A stretch of 64,000 nt of DNA from Campylobacter peloridis LMG 23910 (GCF_000816785.1 NZ_CP007766.1:1488001-1552000); one strand, 5' to 3'; positions 1 through 10,355 are shown, counted from the stretch's first letter. A program made the numbers and translations. Notes: a model not told the origin generated them from the sequence alone.

Positions 1-969
1 ACAGAAGTTTGGGGAAGACTTGGTAAATTTAATCTTTTAGGCAAAAATGTTCCAGAAGATGTTTTTATCAAAGATTTAGTAGAACCAAAAAAATTAACTT
101 TCGACAAAAATGCTACAAATGGAGCTTTTGAAATTTCAAAAAACATAGAAGCGTTAAATACTTATGAAATACAAATACCTAAATTAAAAAATTTCAAACA
201 TATTAACGCCATAGCTTATGATAAAAATAACGATGAATTTGCCCTTGTAAGCAACGAAATGGCTGTAGCATACACTAAAGATTTTAAACAATCAAATGGC
301 TTTGTTTTATTTGATAAAACAAATGGAAACGATATGAGATATATTGTCGATGCTACTTTTATAGGCAATAAATTTGTAATTGGAGCAGCAAATAAAACTT
401 TTACAGGAACCAAAAAAACAAATGAACCTATTGATGAAATGCTAGAATGGCAAAGTTTTAAAGAAACTAGTGGCAATATAGCACCTGCATTTTTTACCAA
501 AAAAAACGAGAATTGGTTTGAACCTTCAAGAAAATACATTTTAACAATAAGAGCAAAGCAAAATTATGTACACGCTTATGCTAATGATGAAGAATTTCTT
601 TATACTATCACGGTTCCAAATAAATTTAGTAAAAAAATCATTTTATCTTATGCAAGCACTAAAGATTATTTGTTAAGTGGAGAAAAAATACTTGAAGTTG
701 ATAAAAACTTAAAACTTAAAGAAGGCAGAGATATTAATGATTATTATATAGTTGGTGCAGATATTATCAAAGATAAAATGTTAGCATTAAGTTTAAACTA
801 TAGTAGCTTGCTTGTAATTGATTATAAAAAGGCAAAGATAATTGATGTTTATGAGATTAAAGGGCTTGATAATCCAAAATCTTTAGCCATAAAAAATGAT
901 GTTATTTATATCCTAGATCGCACAAATGACAAAAAGGATGTGATAAAAACTTATAAAAATCCTTTGTGA
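1..969 (+). CDS. C-terminal part of a probable DsbI-type periplasmic beta-propeller protein (5' end outside window)
   Basis: The frame is open from base 1, so the gene begins to the left of the window and about 322 C-terminal residues are visible. No membrane segment or cysteine redox motif lies in this part. It is made of short hydrophobic strands with repeats resembling beta-propeller blades (for example around VVGADIIKDKMLALSLNYS and KSLAIKNDVIYILDR). This resembles what I remember of the periplasmic domain of Campylobacter DsbI, a DsbB-like oxidoreductase with a C-terminal propeller, but the diagnostic N-terminal part is not visible. The gene converges on the next one with only three bases between the stops. 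Family assignment is tentative; the coding call is secure. Confidence 0.55.
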   Translation, partial: TEVWGRLGKFNLLGKNVPEDVFIKDLVEPKKLTFDKNATNGAFEISKNIEALNTYEIQIPKLKNFKHINAIAYDKNNDEFALVSNEMAVAYTKDFKQSNGFVLFDKTNGNDMRYIVDATFIGNKFVIGAANKTFTGTKKTNEPIDEMLEWQSFKETSGNIAPAFFTKKNENWFEPSRKYILTIRAKQNYVHAYANDEEFLYTITVPNKFSKKIILSYASTKDYLLSGEKILEVDKNLKLKEGRDINDYYIVGADIIKDKMLALSLNYSSLLVIDYKKAKIIDVYEIKGLDNPKSLAIKNDVIYILDRTNDKKDVIKTYKNPL

Positions 970-972
970 TTT

Positions 973-2715
973 TTATTTTAAAATATTTTTAACAAGCTCT
1001 TGGAGTTGCTTTTTGGTTTGTTCATATGCTCCAAAAACCAATAAATTTGCATCAGGCCAAAAAGCACTTTTAGGGCTTTCAAATTTTCCCCACCTCCAAT
1101 CAAATCTAGGCGCTAAAAGCACTATAGTTGGTATTTTCAAAGCTAAAGATAAATGTGCAATAGCACTATCAATACTAATAACACAATCAATATCAGCTAA
1201 ATGATTAAAAGTATCCTCCCAATCTTTTATCAGCTTAGCCCTATTTTCTATATTTTTAGGCAAATTAAAATCACCTTGTATTTGAAAAGAAACCAATTCA
1301 AAAGGTAAATCTTTTAAACTATTTAACAAAAAATCCAAATCCAAATTCCTTGCAATATCACTATCATAAGCACTAGGAGTAAACCAAAAAATTCCTATTT
1401 TTTTCTTTTTATTATTAATTTTTTCAAGAGCTTTTATAGGTGTTTTTAAAGTGCTTAATTCATCCATACTAATAGAACAAAACAAAGGTAAAGAACAAAT
1501 TGGTATTGCAAAATCAAACTCAGCAGGAAAATCTTTTAAAACTTTCATGTTTTTAAAATTTTGCAAAATTTGCGTATCTTTTAAAGAATTTTTAAAAAGC
1601 CTATACATAGCACTTTGAGGAGCAAATAAAACTTTTTTTGCAATTTGAGATAATTTTTGCAAACACCTTGAATACATAATAGTATCGCCAAAACCTTGTT
1701 CGCAAAATACAAGAATGTTTTTATCTTCAAAAGCTTTTATTCCCAATTTATTAAAAGCTTGCAAACTTTGATTATAATGATGTGCAGAAAAAGTTTGGCT
1801 ATTAGCATAAAAAAGCCTGCTCTCATACATTCTAACACCTTCTTCAAAATTACCAACGCGCATTAAAAGATAAGCAAGATCAAAAGCATAAGTTGCATGA
1901 GAATGTAATTTTAATGCTTTAGAATAAGCTTCATAAGCTTCTTGATAATTGGTTGAAAATTCCAAAGCCTTAGCGTAATTTTGCCAAAACGCTGCATTAT
2001 CTTGATTATACTCTTGTAAAAAATCATACAATTTCAAAGAATTCTCTAAATCATAAAGTTTAAAAAGCAAATAAGCTTTTTGGGGCAAAATTTGCTTATA
2101 AATAAAATTTTTTATTTTTTCAATATCTGCATTTTCTTTTGTTTTTGCATAAAGCCTATCTTCTAAATTTAAGCTAGAATTTTGATTATTGTTAGAATTT
2201 TTTTGATTTTGTAATTTTGCAATCATTTCTTGAGCTATTGTATAAATTTGATCGTGCAATTTTAAACTCTTAGCATAATCTGATTTAAAATAAAGCTCTG
2301 CATAATGCTTCCAAAGATTAAGATTATATTCTTGCTCTTTTAATAAAGCCAAAAACATTTCCTCTGCCTTATAAAAATCTCCTAAACTCTTATACACGAA
2401 GGCTAACTCAAACATGATTTCATTATTTAATAAATCTTTGCGTTCTAAAAGAATATTTAAAAGCTTTAAAGCCTCATCAAATCTTGACTTTGCCAAATAA
2501 GATTTTGCAAGAATTAAACCAAAAAAAGTAGTAGGACTTTGTTTAAAAATTTGCTCTGTGTAAAAAATGGTTTTATCATAATCTTGCATTTTAAAAGAAG
2601 CTAAACTAGCATATTCTAAAGCACTTTTTGGATCATCTTGTAAATACGCTTGGCTATAAGCTAAACATTTTTCATAATCTTCATTGACATAAGCGTATAA
2701 AATTTGATCTAGCAT
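973..2715 (-). CDS. TPR protein with C-terminal glycosyltransferase-like domain
   Basis: The 580-residue protein has an N-terminal half built of tetratricopeptide-type helical repeats (about residues 1-290; for example KALEFSTNYQEAYEAYSKAL). Its C-terminal half (about 330-580) resembles the GT9/GT41-like fold found in bacterial TPR-glycosyltransferases. The end of that half shows the usual pattern of CVISIDSAIAHLSLALKIPT followed by APRFDWRW. There is no signal peptide, so it should act in the cytoplasm. A low-complexity Gln/Asn-rich insert lies near residue 175. It starts 7 bases after the uvrA stop and is probably cotranscribed with it. The acceptor is unknown; flagellin, a surface glycan or another protein are possible. 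The family is fairly clear, the substrate is not. Confidence 0.75.
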   Translation of the reverse strand: MLDQILYAYVNEDYEKCLAYSQAYLQDDPKSALEYASLASFKMQDYDKTIFYTEQIFKQSPTTFFGLILAKSYLAKSRFDEALKLLNILLERKDLLNNEIMFELAFVYKSLGDFYKAEEMFLALLKEQEYNLNLWKHYAELYFKSDYAKSLKLHDQIYTIAQEMIAKLQNQKNSNNNQNSSLNLEDRLYAKTKENADIEKIKNFIYKQILPQKAYLLFKLYDLENSLKLYDFLQEYNQDNAAFWQNYAKALEFSTNYQEAYEAYSKALKLHSHATYAFDLAYLLMRVGNFEEGVRMYESRLFYANSQTFSAHHYNQSLQAFNKLGIKAFEDKNILVFCEQGFGDTIMYSRCLQKLSQIAKKVLFAPQSAMYRLFKNSLKDTQILQNFKNMKVLKDFPAEFDFAIPICSLPLFCSISMDELSTLKTPIKALEKINNKKKKIGIFWFTPSAYDSDIARNLDLDFLLNSLKDLPFELVSFQIQGDFNLPKNIENRAKLIKDWEDTFNHLADIDCVISIDSAIAHLSLALKIPTIVLLAPRFDWRWGKFESPKSAFWPDANLLVFGAYEQTKKQLQELVKNILK

Positions 2716-2722
2716 ATTTTTC

Positions 2723-5536
2723 CTAACTTTTTAATTCTAAATTTAAATAATACCCCGTATAAGAACCACTTTTTTTATGATTTTTAGCAAGCTCTTCTAC
2801 ACTGCCCTTAGCAATAACCTTACCCCCTTTAACTCCACCTTCTGGCCCCATATCTATAACATAATCAGCATTTTTTATCACATCTAAATTATGCTCAATC
2901 ACAAAAACAGAATTTTTCAAATCCACTAAATGTTGCAAAACCAAAATGAGTTTATTTACATCTTCAAAATGAAGTCCTGTTGTAGGCTCATCAAGTATAT
3001 AAAGCGTTTTTCCTGTATCACTTCTACTTAATTCTTTAGCTAATTTTATACGCTGAGCTTCCCCACCGCTTAAAGTCGTTGCATTTTGGCCTAAGGTTAG
3101 ATAATCAAGCCCAACTTTAACCAAAGTATCTAATTTTTGTCTTATTTTTGGGACAGAAGCAAAAAATTCATTTGCCTCTACAATACTCATATTTAAAACA
3201 TCAGCTATACTTTTTCCCTTGTATTTAATCTCTAAGGTTGCATCATTATATCTTTTACCATGGCACACATCACAAGTTACCATCACATCAGGTAAAAAAT
3301 GCATTTCTATTTTAATCTCTCCATCCCCACTACACTTCTCGCATCTTCCACCCTTAACATTAAAAGAAAAACGCCCCGCTTTATACCCACGCATTTTAGC
3401 TTCTTTGGTGGCTGCAAAAAGATTACGAATTTCATCCATTGCACCTGTATAAGTAGCAGGATTTGAACGCGGAGTGCGTCCTATAGGACTTTGATCAAGA
3501 TAAATCACCTTATCAAGTTTTTCTAAACCCTCTATTTTAGCACCACTTAATTTTCTTACTTTTTTAGCACGATTAAGCTCCTCTTGTGCAAATGGAAGCA
3601 AGGTTTGCAAAATCAAAGAACTTTTTCCACTTCCTGAAACTCCTGTAATTGCCACTAGATTACGCAAAGGAAAATCTACACTTAAATTATGGATATTATT
3701 AATACTCACATCTTTTAGGCTAATAAAATCTTCTTGTTTTCGGTGTTTTTGGTGTGCAATTTGTTTTTTACCATTCATATAAAGTGCTGTTTGGCTTTTG
3801 CTTTTTAACAATTTTTCATAAGTTCCACTAAAAACAATCTCTCCACCAAATTTACCCGCATTTGGTCCTATATCTACGATAAAATCAGCCTCTTGTATAG
3901 TCATTTTATCATGCTCAACTACGATTAAAGTATTGCCTTTTTGCTGAAGACTTCTTAAGGTTTTAATCAGTTTTGCAGTGTCTCTTTCATGAAGCCCAAT
4001 GCTTGGTTCATCTAAAACATACATCACCCCGCTTAATCCACTGCCAATTTGAGAAGCTATACGAATTCTTTGTGCTTCTCCCCCGCTAATTGTCCTTGCA
4101 TCCCTTCCCAAAGACAAATACCCAAGCCCCACATCATAAAGAAAAAATAATCTTTCGTTGATTTCTTTGAAAATAGGTTTAGCAATTATTTTTTCTTGCT
4201 CACTTAAATAAGCAAAATTTTCTTTTTTAGAGAAAAAAGCTGTGGTGTTTTCTATACTCATATCTAAAATTGCGCCTAAATTTTTATCCGCCACTTTAAC
4301 AGCTAAACTCTCAGCTCTTAAACGATGCCCTTTGCAATCTTTGCAAATTTTCTCACTCATATACTCGCTTAAATCTTTTTCATCTTTTAACATTTCATAA
4401 GCATATTTTATAACACCTTCAAATTTGCGGTTTAATCTATGTCTTTTCCATAAAAAATTAATTTCTTTTACATTGCCATAAAGCACTAAACGCTTTTCTT
4501 CTTCGCTTAATTCATTATATGGAATTTTTACCCTTATATCATTTTGCTCACAAAAGGCCATTAAAAATTTATAATAATAACTTTTATTAAATCCATACAA
4601 AAGCTTAACAGCTCCTGCTTCTAAGCTTAATTCTTCATTGATTATTTTTTTCATATCAAGTGTATATCTTATACCAAGGCCATCACAACTTGGACAAGCA
4701 CCTTTTGGAGAGTTAAAAGAAAAACTTAAAGGCTCAAGCAAAGGAAAAGAAATTTTACAATCAAAACAAGCATTATGCTCACTATAATGAAAATGCTTAG
4801 GTATATTTAATTCTTCGTTATTTAACACTTCTATTTCTACTTCACCAAAACTTTCACTAAGGCCTTTTTCTATATCGCTTGCAAGTCTTGCTAGCATATC
4901 ATCTTGTACTTGAAGTCTATCTATTACAAGTTTTATAGTGTGTTTTTTAGTTTTAGCAAGCTCAATATCCTCATCAAGACGCGTTAAAACTCCATCAATT
5001 TGAGCTCTAACATAGCCTTTTGCGACTAAATTCTCCAAAAGATCAGCAAAACTTCCTTTTTTTTCTTTGATTAGAGGGGCATAGATGATGATTTTTGCAC
5101 CTTTTGGAAGTTTTAAAATTTCTCCTACAATATCTGCTGCACTCATAGATGAGATTTTTTTACCACATTGATGGCAATGTTGCACCCCAATCCTTGCATA
5201 TAATAATCTTAAATAATCATAAATTTCAGTGATAGTTCCCACCGTGGAGCGAGGATTTTTTGAAGTAGTTTTTTGATCAATAGCTATAGCAGGAGTTAAG
5301 CCTTCGATTTTATCTACATTTGGCTTACCAACCTTGTCTAAAAATTGCCTTGCATAAGCACTCAAACTTTCTATATAACGGCGTTGTCCTTCTGCATAAA
5401 GTGTTCCAAAAGCTAAGGTTGATTTACCGCTTCCACTAAGCCCTGTAAAAACAATAAGTTTATTTTTAGGAAGTTCTAAATTTATATTTTTTAAATTATG
5501 CTCTTTAGCCCCAATAATAGTAATTTTATCATTCAT
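2723..5536 (-). CDS. uvrA: Excinuclease ABC subunit A
   Basis: UvrA is the damage-recognition ATPase of nucleotide excision repair; it loads UvrB onto DNA. The 937-residue protein has two ABC modules: Walker A motifs GLSGSGKST near residue 32 and GVSGSGKSS near 630, and ABC signatures ISGGEAQRI and LSGGEAQRI. Zinc-module CxxC pairs are visible (CHQCGKK, CPSCDGLG, CEKCSGDG, CDVCHGKRY). The open frame extends 22 codons further upstream, but homologous sequence begins at MNDKITIIGAKEHNL, so the ATG at 5536 is chosen. Length is normal for the family. A TGATAAAAT-type -10 element lies about 30 bases upstream of this start. The TPR protein follows 7 bases downstream. Confidence 0.97.
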   Translation of the reverse strand: MNDKITIIGAKEHNLKNINLELPKNKLIVFTGLSGSGKSTLAFGTLYAEGQRRYIESLSAYARQFLDKVGKPNVDKIEGLTPAIAIDQKTTSKNPRSTVGTITEIYDYLRLLYARIGVQHCHQCGKKISSMSAADIVGEILKLPKGAKIIIYAPLIKEKKGSFADLLENLVAKGYVRAQIDGVLTRLDEDIELAKTKKHTIKLVIDRLQVQDDMLARLASDIEKGLSESFGEVEIEVLNNEELNIPKHFHYSEHNACFDCKISFPLLEPLSFSFNSPKGACPSCDGLGIRYTLDMKKIINEELSLEAGAVKLLYGFNKSYYYKFLMAFCEQNDIRVKIPYNELSEEEKRLVLYGNVKEINFLWKRHRLNRKFEGVIKYAYEMLKDEKDLSEYMSEKICKDCKGHRLRAESLAVKVADKNLGAILDMSIENTTAFFSKKENFAYLSEQEKIIAKPIFKEINERLFFLYDVGLGYLSLGRDARTISGGEAQRIRIASQIGSGLSGVMYVLDEPSIGLHERDTAKLIKTLRSLQQKGNTLIVVEHDKMTIQEADFIVDIGPNAGKFGGEIVFSGTYEKLLKSKSQTALYMNGKKQIAHQKHRKQEDFISLKDVSINNIHNLSVDFPLRNLVAITGVSGSGKSSLILQTLLPFAQEELNRAKKVRKLSGAKIEGLEKLDKVIYLDQSPIGRTPRSNPATYTGAMDEIRNLFAATKEAKMRGYKAGRFSFNVKGGRCEKCSGDGEIKIEMHFLPDVMVTCDVCHGKRYNDATLEIKYKGKSIADVLNMSIVEANEFFASVPKIRQKLDTLVKVGLDYLTLGQNATTLSGGEAQRIKLAKELSRSDTGKTLYILDEPTTGLHFEDVNKLILVLQHLVDLKNSVFVIEHNLDVIKNADYVIDMGPEGGVKGGKVIAKGSVEELAKNHKKSGSYTGYYLNLELKS

Positions 5537-5567
5537 ACAACTATCCCAAATTAATTTAAAAACTAAT

Positions 5568-5573
5568 ATTTTA
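5568..5573 (-). promoter_or_regulatory. Putative -10 element for uvrA
   Basis: Read on the minus strand the site is TGATAAAAT, an extended -10 hexamer (TAAAAT preceded by TG and one base). It sits about 31 bases upstream of the chosen uvrA ATG. Campylobacter sigma-70 promoters rely mainly on the -10 region, so no clear -35 is expected. Confidence 0.5.
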
Positions 5574-5602
5574 TCACAAGTATTTAAAATAAACATGCTC
5601 AA

Positions 5603-5748
5603 ATATTTGTAAAAGTATTTTATTTTAGTAAATATAAATTTAATTTATGTTACATTTTGTAATATATGTTTATATTAGATTATCTAAATAATCATAAAAT
5701 GCAAAACTACGATACACTAAAAACTAATACAAAAAATAAAGGATTAAA
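5603..5748 (+). promoter_or_regulatory. cstA upstream region with candidate -10 elements and a small inverted repeat
   Basis: This gap separates the divergent uvrA and cstA genes and holds no ORF. Two weak -10 candidates for cstA are TAAAAT at 5695-5700 and TACACT at 5713-5718. An inverted repeat TTACA-ttt-TGTAA lies at 5650-5662, upstream of both. An AAAGGA ribosome-binding site precedes the ATG at 5749. The sequence alone does not decide which promoter is used. Confidence 0.35.
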
Positions 5749-7857
5749 ATGGGCATTACAAATAAAATATTATGGTTTTTTGTAGCCATTATAGGAGCTT
5801 GCTGTTTTGGAGTATTAGCCCTTCAAAATGGTGAAAGCATTTCGGCAATTTATCTTGTCATAGCTGCTTTATGTATCTATATCATTGGATATAGATTTTA
5901 TGGTAGATTTATCGCTTACAAAGTATTGCAGTTAGATCAAAACAGATCAACTCCGGCTGTAGTTAAAAATGATGGTTGCGATTTTGTTCCTACAAATAAA
6001 ATTGTGCTTTTTGGGCATCATTTTGCTGCAATTGCAGGAGCTGGCCCTTTAGTAGGACCTATACTAGCTGCTCAAATGGGCTATTTACCTTCTATGCTTT
6101 GGATTTTAATAGGTGGGGTGTTAGCAGGTGCGGTGCATGATTTTGTTGTTTTATTTATCTCAACACGCCGTAACGGAAAATCTTTAGGCGAAATGATAAA
6201 AGATGAACTTGGCAAATTTACCGGTGGTGTTGCAATGCTTGCTATTTTTGGCATTATGCTAATTATCATAGCAATTTTAGCAATGGTTGTTGTTAAAGCC
6301 TTGGCTGAATCTCCTTGGGGATTATTTACTATAGCTATGACTATACCTATTGCTATTTTTATGGGAATTTATATGAGATTTTTAAGACCTGGAAAAGTAG
6401 GCGAAGCTTCTGTGATAGGTTTTATACTTCTTATACTTGCAATACACTATGGTAGTGAAATAGCAGCTGATCCTTATTGGGCTAGTGTCTTTACACTTAG
6501 TGCTCCAACCCTAGCTCTTATAATGATGGCTTATGGTTTTATAGCTGCAATTTTACCTGTTTGGTTTTTACTTGCTCCAAGGGATTATTTATCTACATTT
6601 TTAAAAATAGGCGTTATTGTGGTAATGGCTTTGGCTATTGTTGTTGTAGCACCTGATTTGCAAATGCCAAAAATTAATTCTCAATATTTAGATGGAAGTG
6701 GGCCTGTATTTGCTGGAGCTATTTTTCCATTTTTATTTATCACCATTGCATGCGGGGCTATAAGTGGTTTTCATGCTTTAATTTCAAGCGGAACTACTCC
6801 TAAAATGCTAGAAAATGAAACACATGCTTTAGCAGTAGGATATGGTTCTATGCTTATGGAAAGTGCTGTAGCGATTATGGCTTTAATTTGTGCTTGTATT
6901 TTACATCCTGGGCTTTATTTTGCTATCAATTCTCCTGCAGCTGCTATAGGAGTTGATGTTGCAAATGCAGCTGCTACTATTTCTAGCTGGGGCTTTAAAA
7001 TAACACCTGAAGAAATTACAACCCTTACTACTAACATAGGAGAGCAAAGCATACTTTCAAGAACTGGTGGAGCACCAACCTTTGCTGTAGGTGTGGCTTT
7101 AATTTTGCATGAACTTTTTGGCGGGGTAAATTTAATGGGCTTTTGGTATCATTTTGCTATTTTATTTGAAGCTTTGTTTATCTTAACTGCAGTTGATGCA
7201 GGAACAAGAGCTTGCAGATTTATGGCTCAAGATATATTGGGTAATGTATATAAACCTTTAGGAAATATTAATAGCACTTTTGCAGGTATTTTTGCCACTG
7301 CTTTAAGCGTAGCAGGATGGGGGTATTTTCTTTATCAAGGCGCCATTGATCCAAAGGGCGGAATTTACTCTCTATGGCCGCTTTTTGGCGTAAGCAATCA
7401 AATGCTTGCCGGTATGGCCTTACTTTTAGCTAGTGCAATTTTATTTAAAATGGGCAAAGCTAAATACACTTGGGTAACATTACTTCCTGCTACTTTTGTT
7501 TTGATTGCAACCCTTTATGGAGGAATTCAAAAAGTGCTTCCTTATAAAGAAGGTGATAAGGTGCATAATGCTGTAAGCCATGTTGCTGCTGTTGAAATTA
7601 ATGCTCAAAAAATAAAAGATTTGAATTTAAAATTAGAGCAAACAACCGATCAAACACAAATTGAGCAAATTAAAAAAGATTTAAAACTAGCTTCGCAAGC
7701 TAAAACTTCCAACCTTGTTAATGCAATACTTTGTGTATTTTTTATGATTACAACTTTATTGGTGATTATTTCTTGCTTAGGAATTTTCACTAGAAAATTA
7801 AACATTCCTTTAAAAGAAAGTCCTTATATAGCACTAAAAAAGGAAAATATATGCTAA
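5749..7857 (+). CDS. cstA: Carbon starvation protein A, peptide/pyruvate-type transporter
   Basis: The 702-residue integral membrane protein has well over a dozen hydrophobic segments and the conserved CstA core, for example FGHHFAAIAGAGPLVGP near residue 88 and GGVLAGAVHDFVVLF. In E. coli CstA is starvation-induced and linked to peptide and pyruvate uptake; in C. jejuni it has been linked to peptide use. The C-terminus carries a charged, coiled-coil-like stretch (about 625-655) between the last membrane spans. The gene overlaps the following small gene by 7 bases, the usual cstA-ybdD pair. The start is supported by AAAGGATT just upstream. Confidence 0.95.
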   Translation: MGITNKILWFFVAIIGACCFGVLALQNGESISAIYLVIAALCIYIIGYRFYGRFIAYKVLQLDQNRSTPAVVKNDGCDFVPTNKIVLFGHHFAAIAGAGPLVGPILAAQMGYLPSMLWILIGGVLAGAVHDFVVLFISTRRNGKSLGEMIKDELGKFTGGVAMLAIFGIMLIIIAILAMVVVKALAESPWGLFTIAMTIPIAIFMGIYMRFLRPGKVGEASVIGFILLILAIHYGSEIAADPYWASVFTLSAPTLALIMMAYGFIAAILPVWFLLAPRDYLSTFLKIGVIVVMALAIVVVAPDLQMPKINSQYLDGSGPVFAGAIFPFLFITIACGAISGFHALISSGTTPKMLENETHALAVGYGSMLMESAVAIMALICACILHPGLYFAINSPAAAIGVDVANAAATISSWGFKITPEEITTLTTNIGEQSILSRTGGAPTFAVGVALILHELFGGVNLMGFWYHFAILFEALFILTAVDAGTRACRFMAQDILGNVYKPLGNINSTFAGIFATALSVAGWGYFLYQGAIDPKGGIYSLWPLFGVSNQMLAGMALLLASAILFKMGKAKYTWVTLLPATFVLIATLYGGIQKVLPYKEGDKVHNAVSHVAAVEINAQKIKDLNLKLEQTTDQTQIEQIKKDLKLASQAKTSNLVNAILCVFFMITTLLVIISCLGIFTRKLNIPLKESPYIALKKENIC

Positions 7858-8042
7858 AGAAACTAAAAACATGGTATGAAAAATCCGAAAGGTTTTTTCA
7901 TCCCCTAGTTGGAGTTGCAAGCTATGATAAATATCTTGAACATATGAAAGAAAAGCATCCTCAAGCACCATGCAAATCAAGAAAAGAATTTTTTAAGGAT
8001 TTTCTTGAAAAAAAATATAATAGCGGCCTAGGAAAATGCTGA
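7851..8042 (+). CDS. Small YbdD/YjiX (DUF466) family protein, partner of CstA
   Basis: This 63-residue protein is lysine-rich, with the family pattern VGVASYDKYLEHMKEKHP followed by a basic C-terminus ending in a cysteine. YbdD/YjiX proteins are almost always encoded directly after cstA-type transporters and are thought to be needed for their activity. The start codon overlaps the end of cstA by 7 bases, so translation is probably coupled. There is no signal peptide or membrane segment, so it is likely a cytoplasmic accessory subunit. Confidence 0.9.
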   Translation: MLKKLKTWYEKSERFFHPLVGVASYDKYLEHMKEKHPQAPCKSRKEFFKDFLEKKYNSGLGKC

Positions 8043-8076
8043 TAAACATAAAAGAGTAAAGTTTTACTATACAAAA

Positions 8077-8105
8077 AGATTTTTGGTGAAAATCACCAAA
8101 AATCT
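8077..8105. terminator. Bidirectional hairpin terminator between ybdD-like gene and serC
   Basis: A perfect 13-bp stem (8077-8089 with 8093-8105) closes on a 3-base loop between two converging genes. The AT-rich outer stem supplies T-runs for both directions. The right arm reaches into the serC stop codon (8104-8106), so this element serves both the cstA operon and the serC operon end. Confidence 0.8.
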
Positions 8106-9180
8106 AAGCATGTTTTTTAGCAAAAGCTTTCATAAATTCACTTAACCTTTGAACCTTTTCAATGCTGATAGAATTATAAATACTAGCACGAATTCCGCCT
8201 AAAATTTTATGTCCTTTAAGGCCTATCATGCCATTTTCTTCAGCCTCTTTTACAAAAACTGGTTCTAAGCTTTTATCATGAGTTATATTAAAACTAACAT
8301 TCATTAACGATCTATCTTCTTTTTTAGCATGGCCTTTATAAAAACCATTGCTCTCATCAATCACATCGTATAAAATTTTAGCCTTTTGTATGTTTTGCTC
8401 ATTAATTTTATCTAAGCCACCTTGATTTAAAAGCCATTTCATTTCAAGATTAAACATATATATGGCAAAGGTTGCAGGCGTGTTAAATAAAGAATTATTT
8501 TCAGCATAAACGCTGTATTTTAACATACTAGGTATATTTTTGTTTTTACTACGCTCTATCATATCTTTACGCAAAAATGCACAAGCAAGTCCAGAAATTC
8601 CCGCATTTTTTTGCACTCCACCAAAAAGCATAGCAATATTAGAAAAATCTATCTTTTTAGAGAAAAAATCACTAGAAGCATCAATTATCAAAGGACTTTT
8701 GGTTTTTGGATAGCTTTTGTATTGAGTTCCATAAATGGTATTGTTAGAGCATATATAAGCATAATCTGCATTATCGCTAAATTCAAATTGTGGGATATGA
8801 TCAAACTCACTTTCTTGAGTGCTTGCTACTATTTTTGTATTTACTCCTAAAATTTCAGCTTCTTTGATAGCTTTTTTTGTCCAAACTCCCGTATTAGCAA
8901 ATTCACAAACTCCACCCATATATAAATTCATAGGTATCATAGCAAATTGCAAACTAGCCCCACCTTGCATTAAAAGCACTTCATAATCATCATTTACACC
9001 ATAAAGTTCTTTTGCCATTTTAATGGCTTCAAAATGCACTTCTTCAAAAACCTTTCCACGATGAGAAACCTCCATAATAGAAAAGCCTTTGCCATGATAA
9101 TCAAACAAATGCTCCTGTGCTTCTTTTAAAACCTCATCAGGCAAGTTTGAAGGACCTGCACTAAAATTCATCACTCTCAT
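8104..9180 (-). CDS. serC: Phosphoserine aminotransferase
   Basis: SerC converts 3-phosphohydroxypyruvate and glutamate to phosphoserine in serine synthesis; the same enzyme can act in pyridoxal phosphate synthesis. The 358-residue protein begins [10 protein letters not shown], as is typical, and carries the PLP-lysine context [15 protein letters not shown] near residue 190. Length is normal. It is the last gene of the leftward perR-to-serC series, 11 bases after xseA, and its stop lies inside the downstream hairpin. serB, the next step in serine synthesis, is about 17 kb away in this window. Confidence 0.96.
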   Translation of the reverse strand: MRVMNFSAGPSNLPDEVLKEAQEHLFDYHGKGFSIMEVSHRGKVFEEVHFEAIKMAKELYGVNDDYEVLLMQGGASLQFAMIPMNLYMGGVCEFANTGVWTKKAIKEAEILGVNTKIVASTQESEFDHIPQFEFSDNADYAYICSNNTIYGTQYKSYPKTKSPLIIDASSDFFSKKIDFSNIAMLFGGVQKNAGISGLACAFLRKDMIERSKNKNIPSMLKYSVYAENNSLFNTPATFAIYMFNLEMKWLLNQGGLDKINEQNIQKAKILYDVIDESNGFYKGHAKKEDRSLMNVSFNITHDKSLEPVFVKEAEENGMIGLKGHKILGGIRASIYNSISIEKVQRLSEFMKAFAKKHA

Positions 9181-9191
9181 TTTGTCTCCTT

Positions 9192-10355
9192 TTATAGTAT
9201 TTGGGCTTCTTTGCTCTCATTTATTGAGCAAAGTTTTATAATATCTCCCTTTTTTAGTTTTTCAAGAGAGATATTTTTGCCATCTTTTTGTAAATTTATC
9301 AAATTTTTACTTTTATCAAAGAAATTTTTATGCTGAGTTAAAAGTTCTTCAAAATTATCAAGCTTATTTTCATAATTTAATAATTTTAAATTTAAAACGC
9401 TCTTTAGTTGGCTTTGTAAAAAATCAAGTTTTTGTTTTCTAAGAAAAAAAGCATTTTCTAAAGACTTAGCTTTGGCTAAATTTTGCAAATGATCGATTTT
9501 GTTTTGATAAAATTTAAGATGATTTAGCATTTGGTTTTTAAAACGCATAGTAAGCTCATCAAGTCCTTGTTCTAAACTTAATTTATCAGGAAAAATCATA
9601 TTGATAGCCGCACTTGGAGTTGGTGCTCTTAAATCTGCTACAAAATCACTAATAACATAATCAATCTCATGTCCAATAGCAGAAACAATAGGCGTTTTTA
9701 AAGAAAAAATACATCTTGCAAGTTCTTCATCATTAAAACAAAACAAATCTTCTCTACTTCCACCACCTCTTGCCAAAATAATCGCATCTAAGCCATATCC
9801 ATCGGCTTTTTCTAAAGCATTTATTAAAGAATTTGGAGCACTTTGTCCTTGAGTAAGAGCATTAAAAATAGTTATTTTGCAAAGATTGTATTCTTTTTGT
9901 GAAATTAACTTTAACATATCTTGCAAGGCAGCTGATGTAAAAGAAGTGATTATACCTATTTTTTTAGGAAATTTAACAATACTTTTTTTAGCATTTACAT
10001 CAAATAAGCCTTCTTTTTCAAGCTTTTCTTTTAGAGCTAAAAATTTAGCTTCTAAATCCCCAAGACTTGTTTTTTGCATACTTTTGGCAATAAATTGATA
10101 CCTACCACTTGCCTCATATAAACTCACATAACCTCTAAGATCAAGCATATCACCAACTTTTGGTTTAGCTTGAACAAATTGATTAAACCCTTTAAACATC
10201 ACACAAGCTATGCTTGATTTTTCATCTTTTAAGTCAAAATACCAATGCCCTGAACTATGAATGGTAATTTTAGAAATTTCTCCACTAAGCTCTATATCAT
10301 CAAGATGAAATTCTAATAAACTTTTAGCTTTTAAATTAAGTTCTGAAACTTTCAT
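9192..10355 (-). CDS. xseA: Exodeoxyribonuclease VII large subunit
   Basis: XseA is the catalytic subunit of exonuclease VII, which degrades single-stranded DNA into oligonucleotides. The 387-residue protein has an N-terminal OB-fold (about 1-100: [22 protein letters not shown]). The conserved core follows, with [16 protein letters not shown] and [25 protein letters not shown] helical C-terminal part comes last. The frame is open nine codons further, but homology starts at MKVSELNL and this ATG overlaps the ubiE stop as ATGA, so 10355 is chosen. The small subunit xseB is not in the window. Confidence 0.95.
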   Translation of the reverse strand: MKVSELNLKAKSLLEFHLDDIELSGEISKITIHSSGHWYFDLKDEKSSIACVMFKGFNQFVQAKPKVGDMLDLRGYVSLYEASGRYQFIAKSMQKTSLGDLEAKFLALKEKLEKEGLFDVNAKKSIVKFPKKIGIITSFTSAALQDMLKLISQKEYNLCKITIFNALTQGQSAPNSLINALEKADGYGLDAIILARGGGSREDLFCFNDEELARCIFSLKTPIVSAIGHEIDYVISDFVADLRAPTPSAAINMIFPDKLSLEQGLDELTMRFKNQMLNHLKFYQNKIDHLQNLAKAKSLENAFFLRKQKLDFLQSQLKSVLNLKLLNYENKLDNFEELLTQHKNFFDKSKNLINLQKDGKNISLEKLKKGDIIKLCSINESKEAQIL

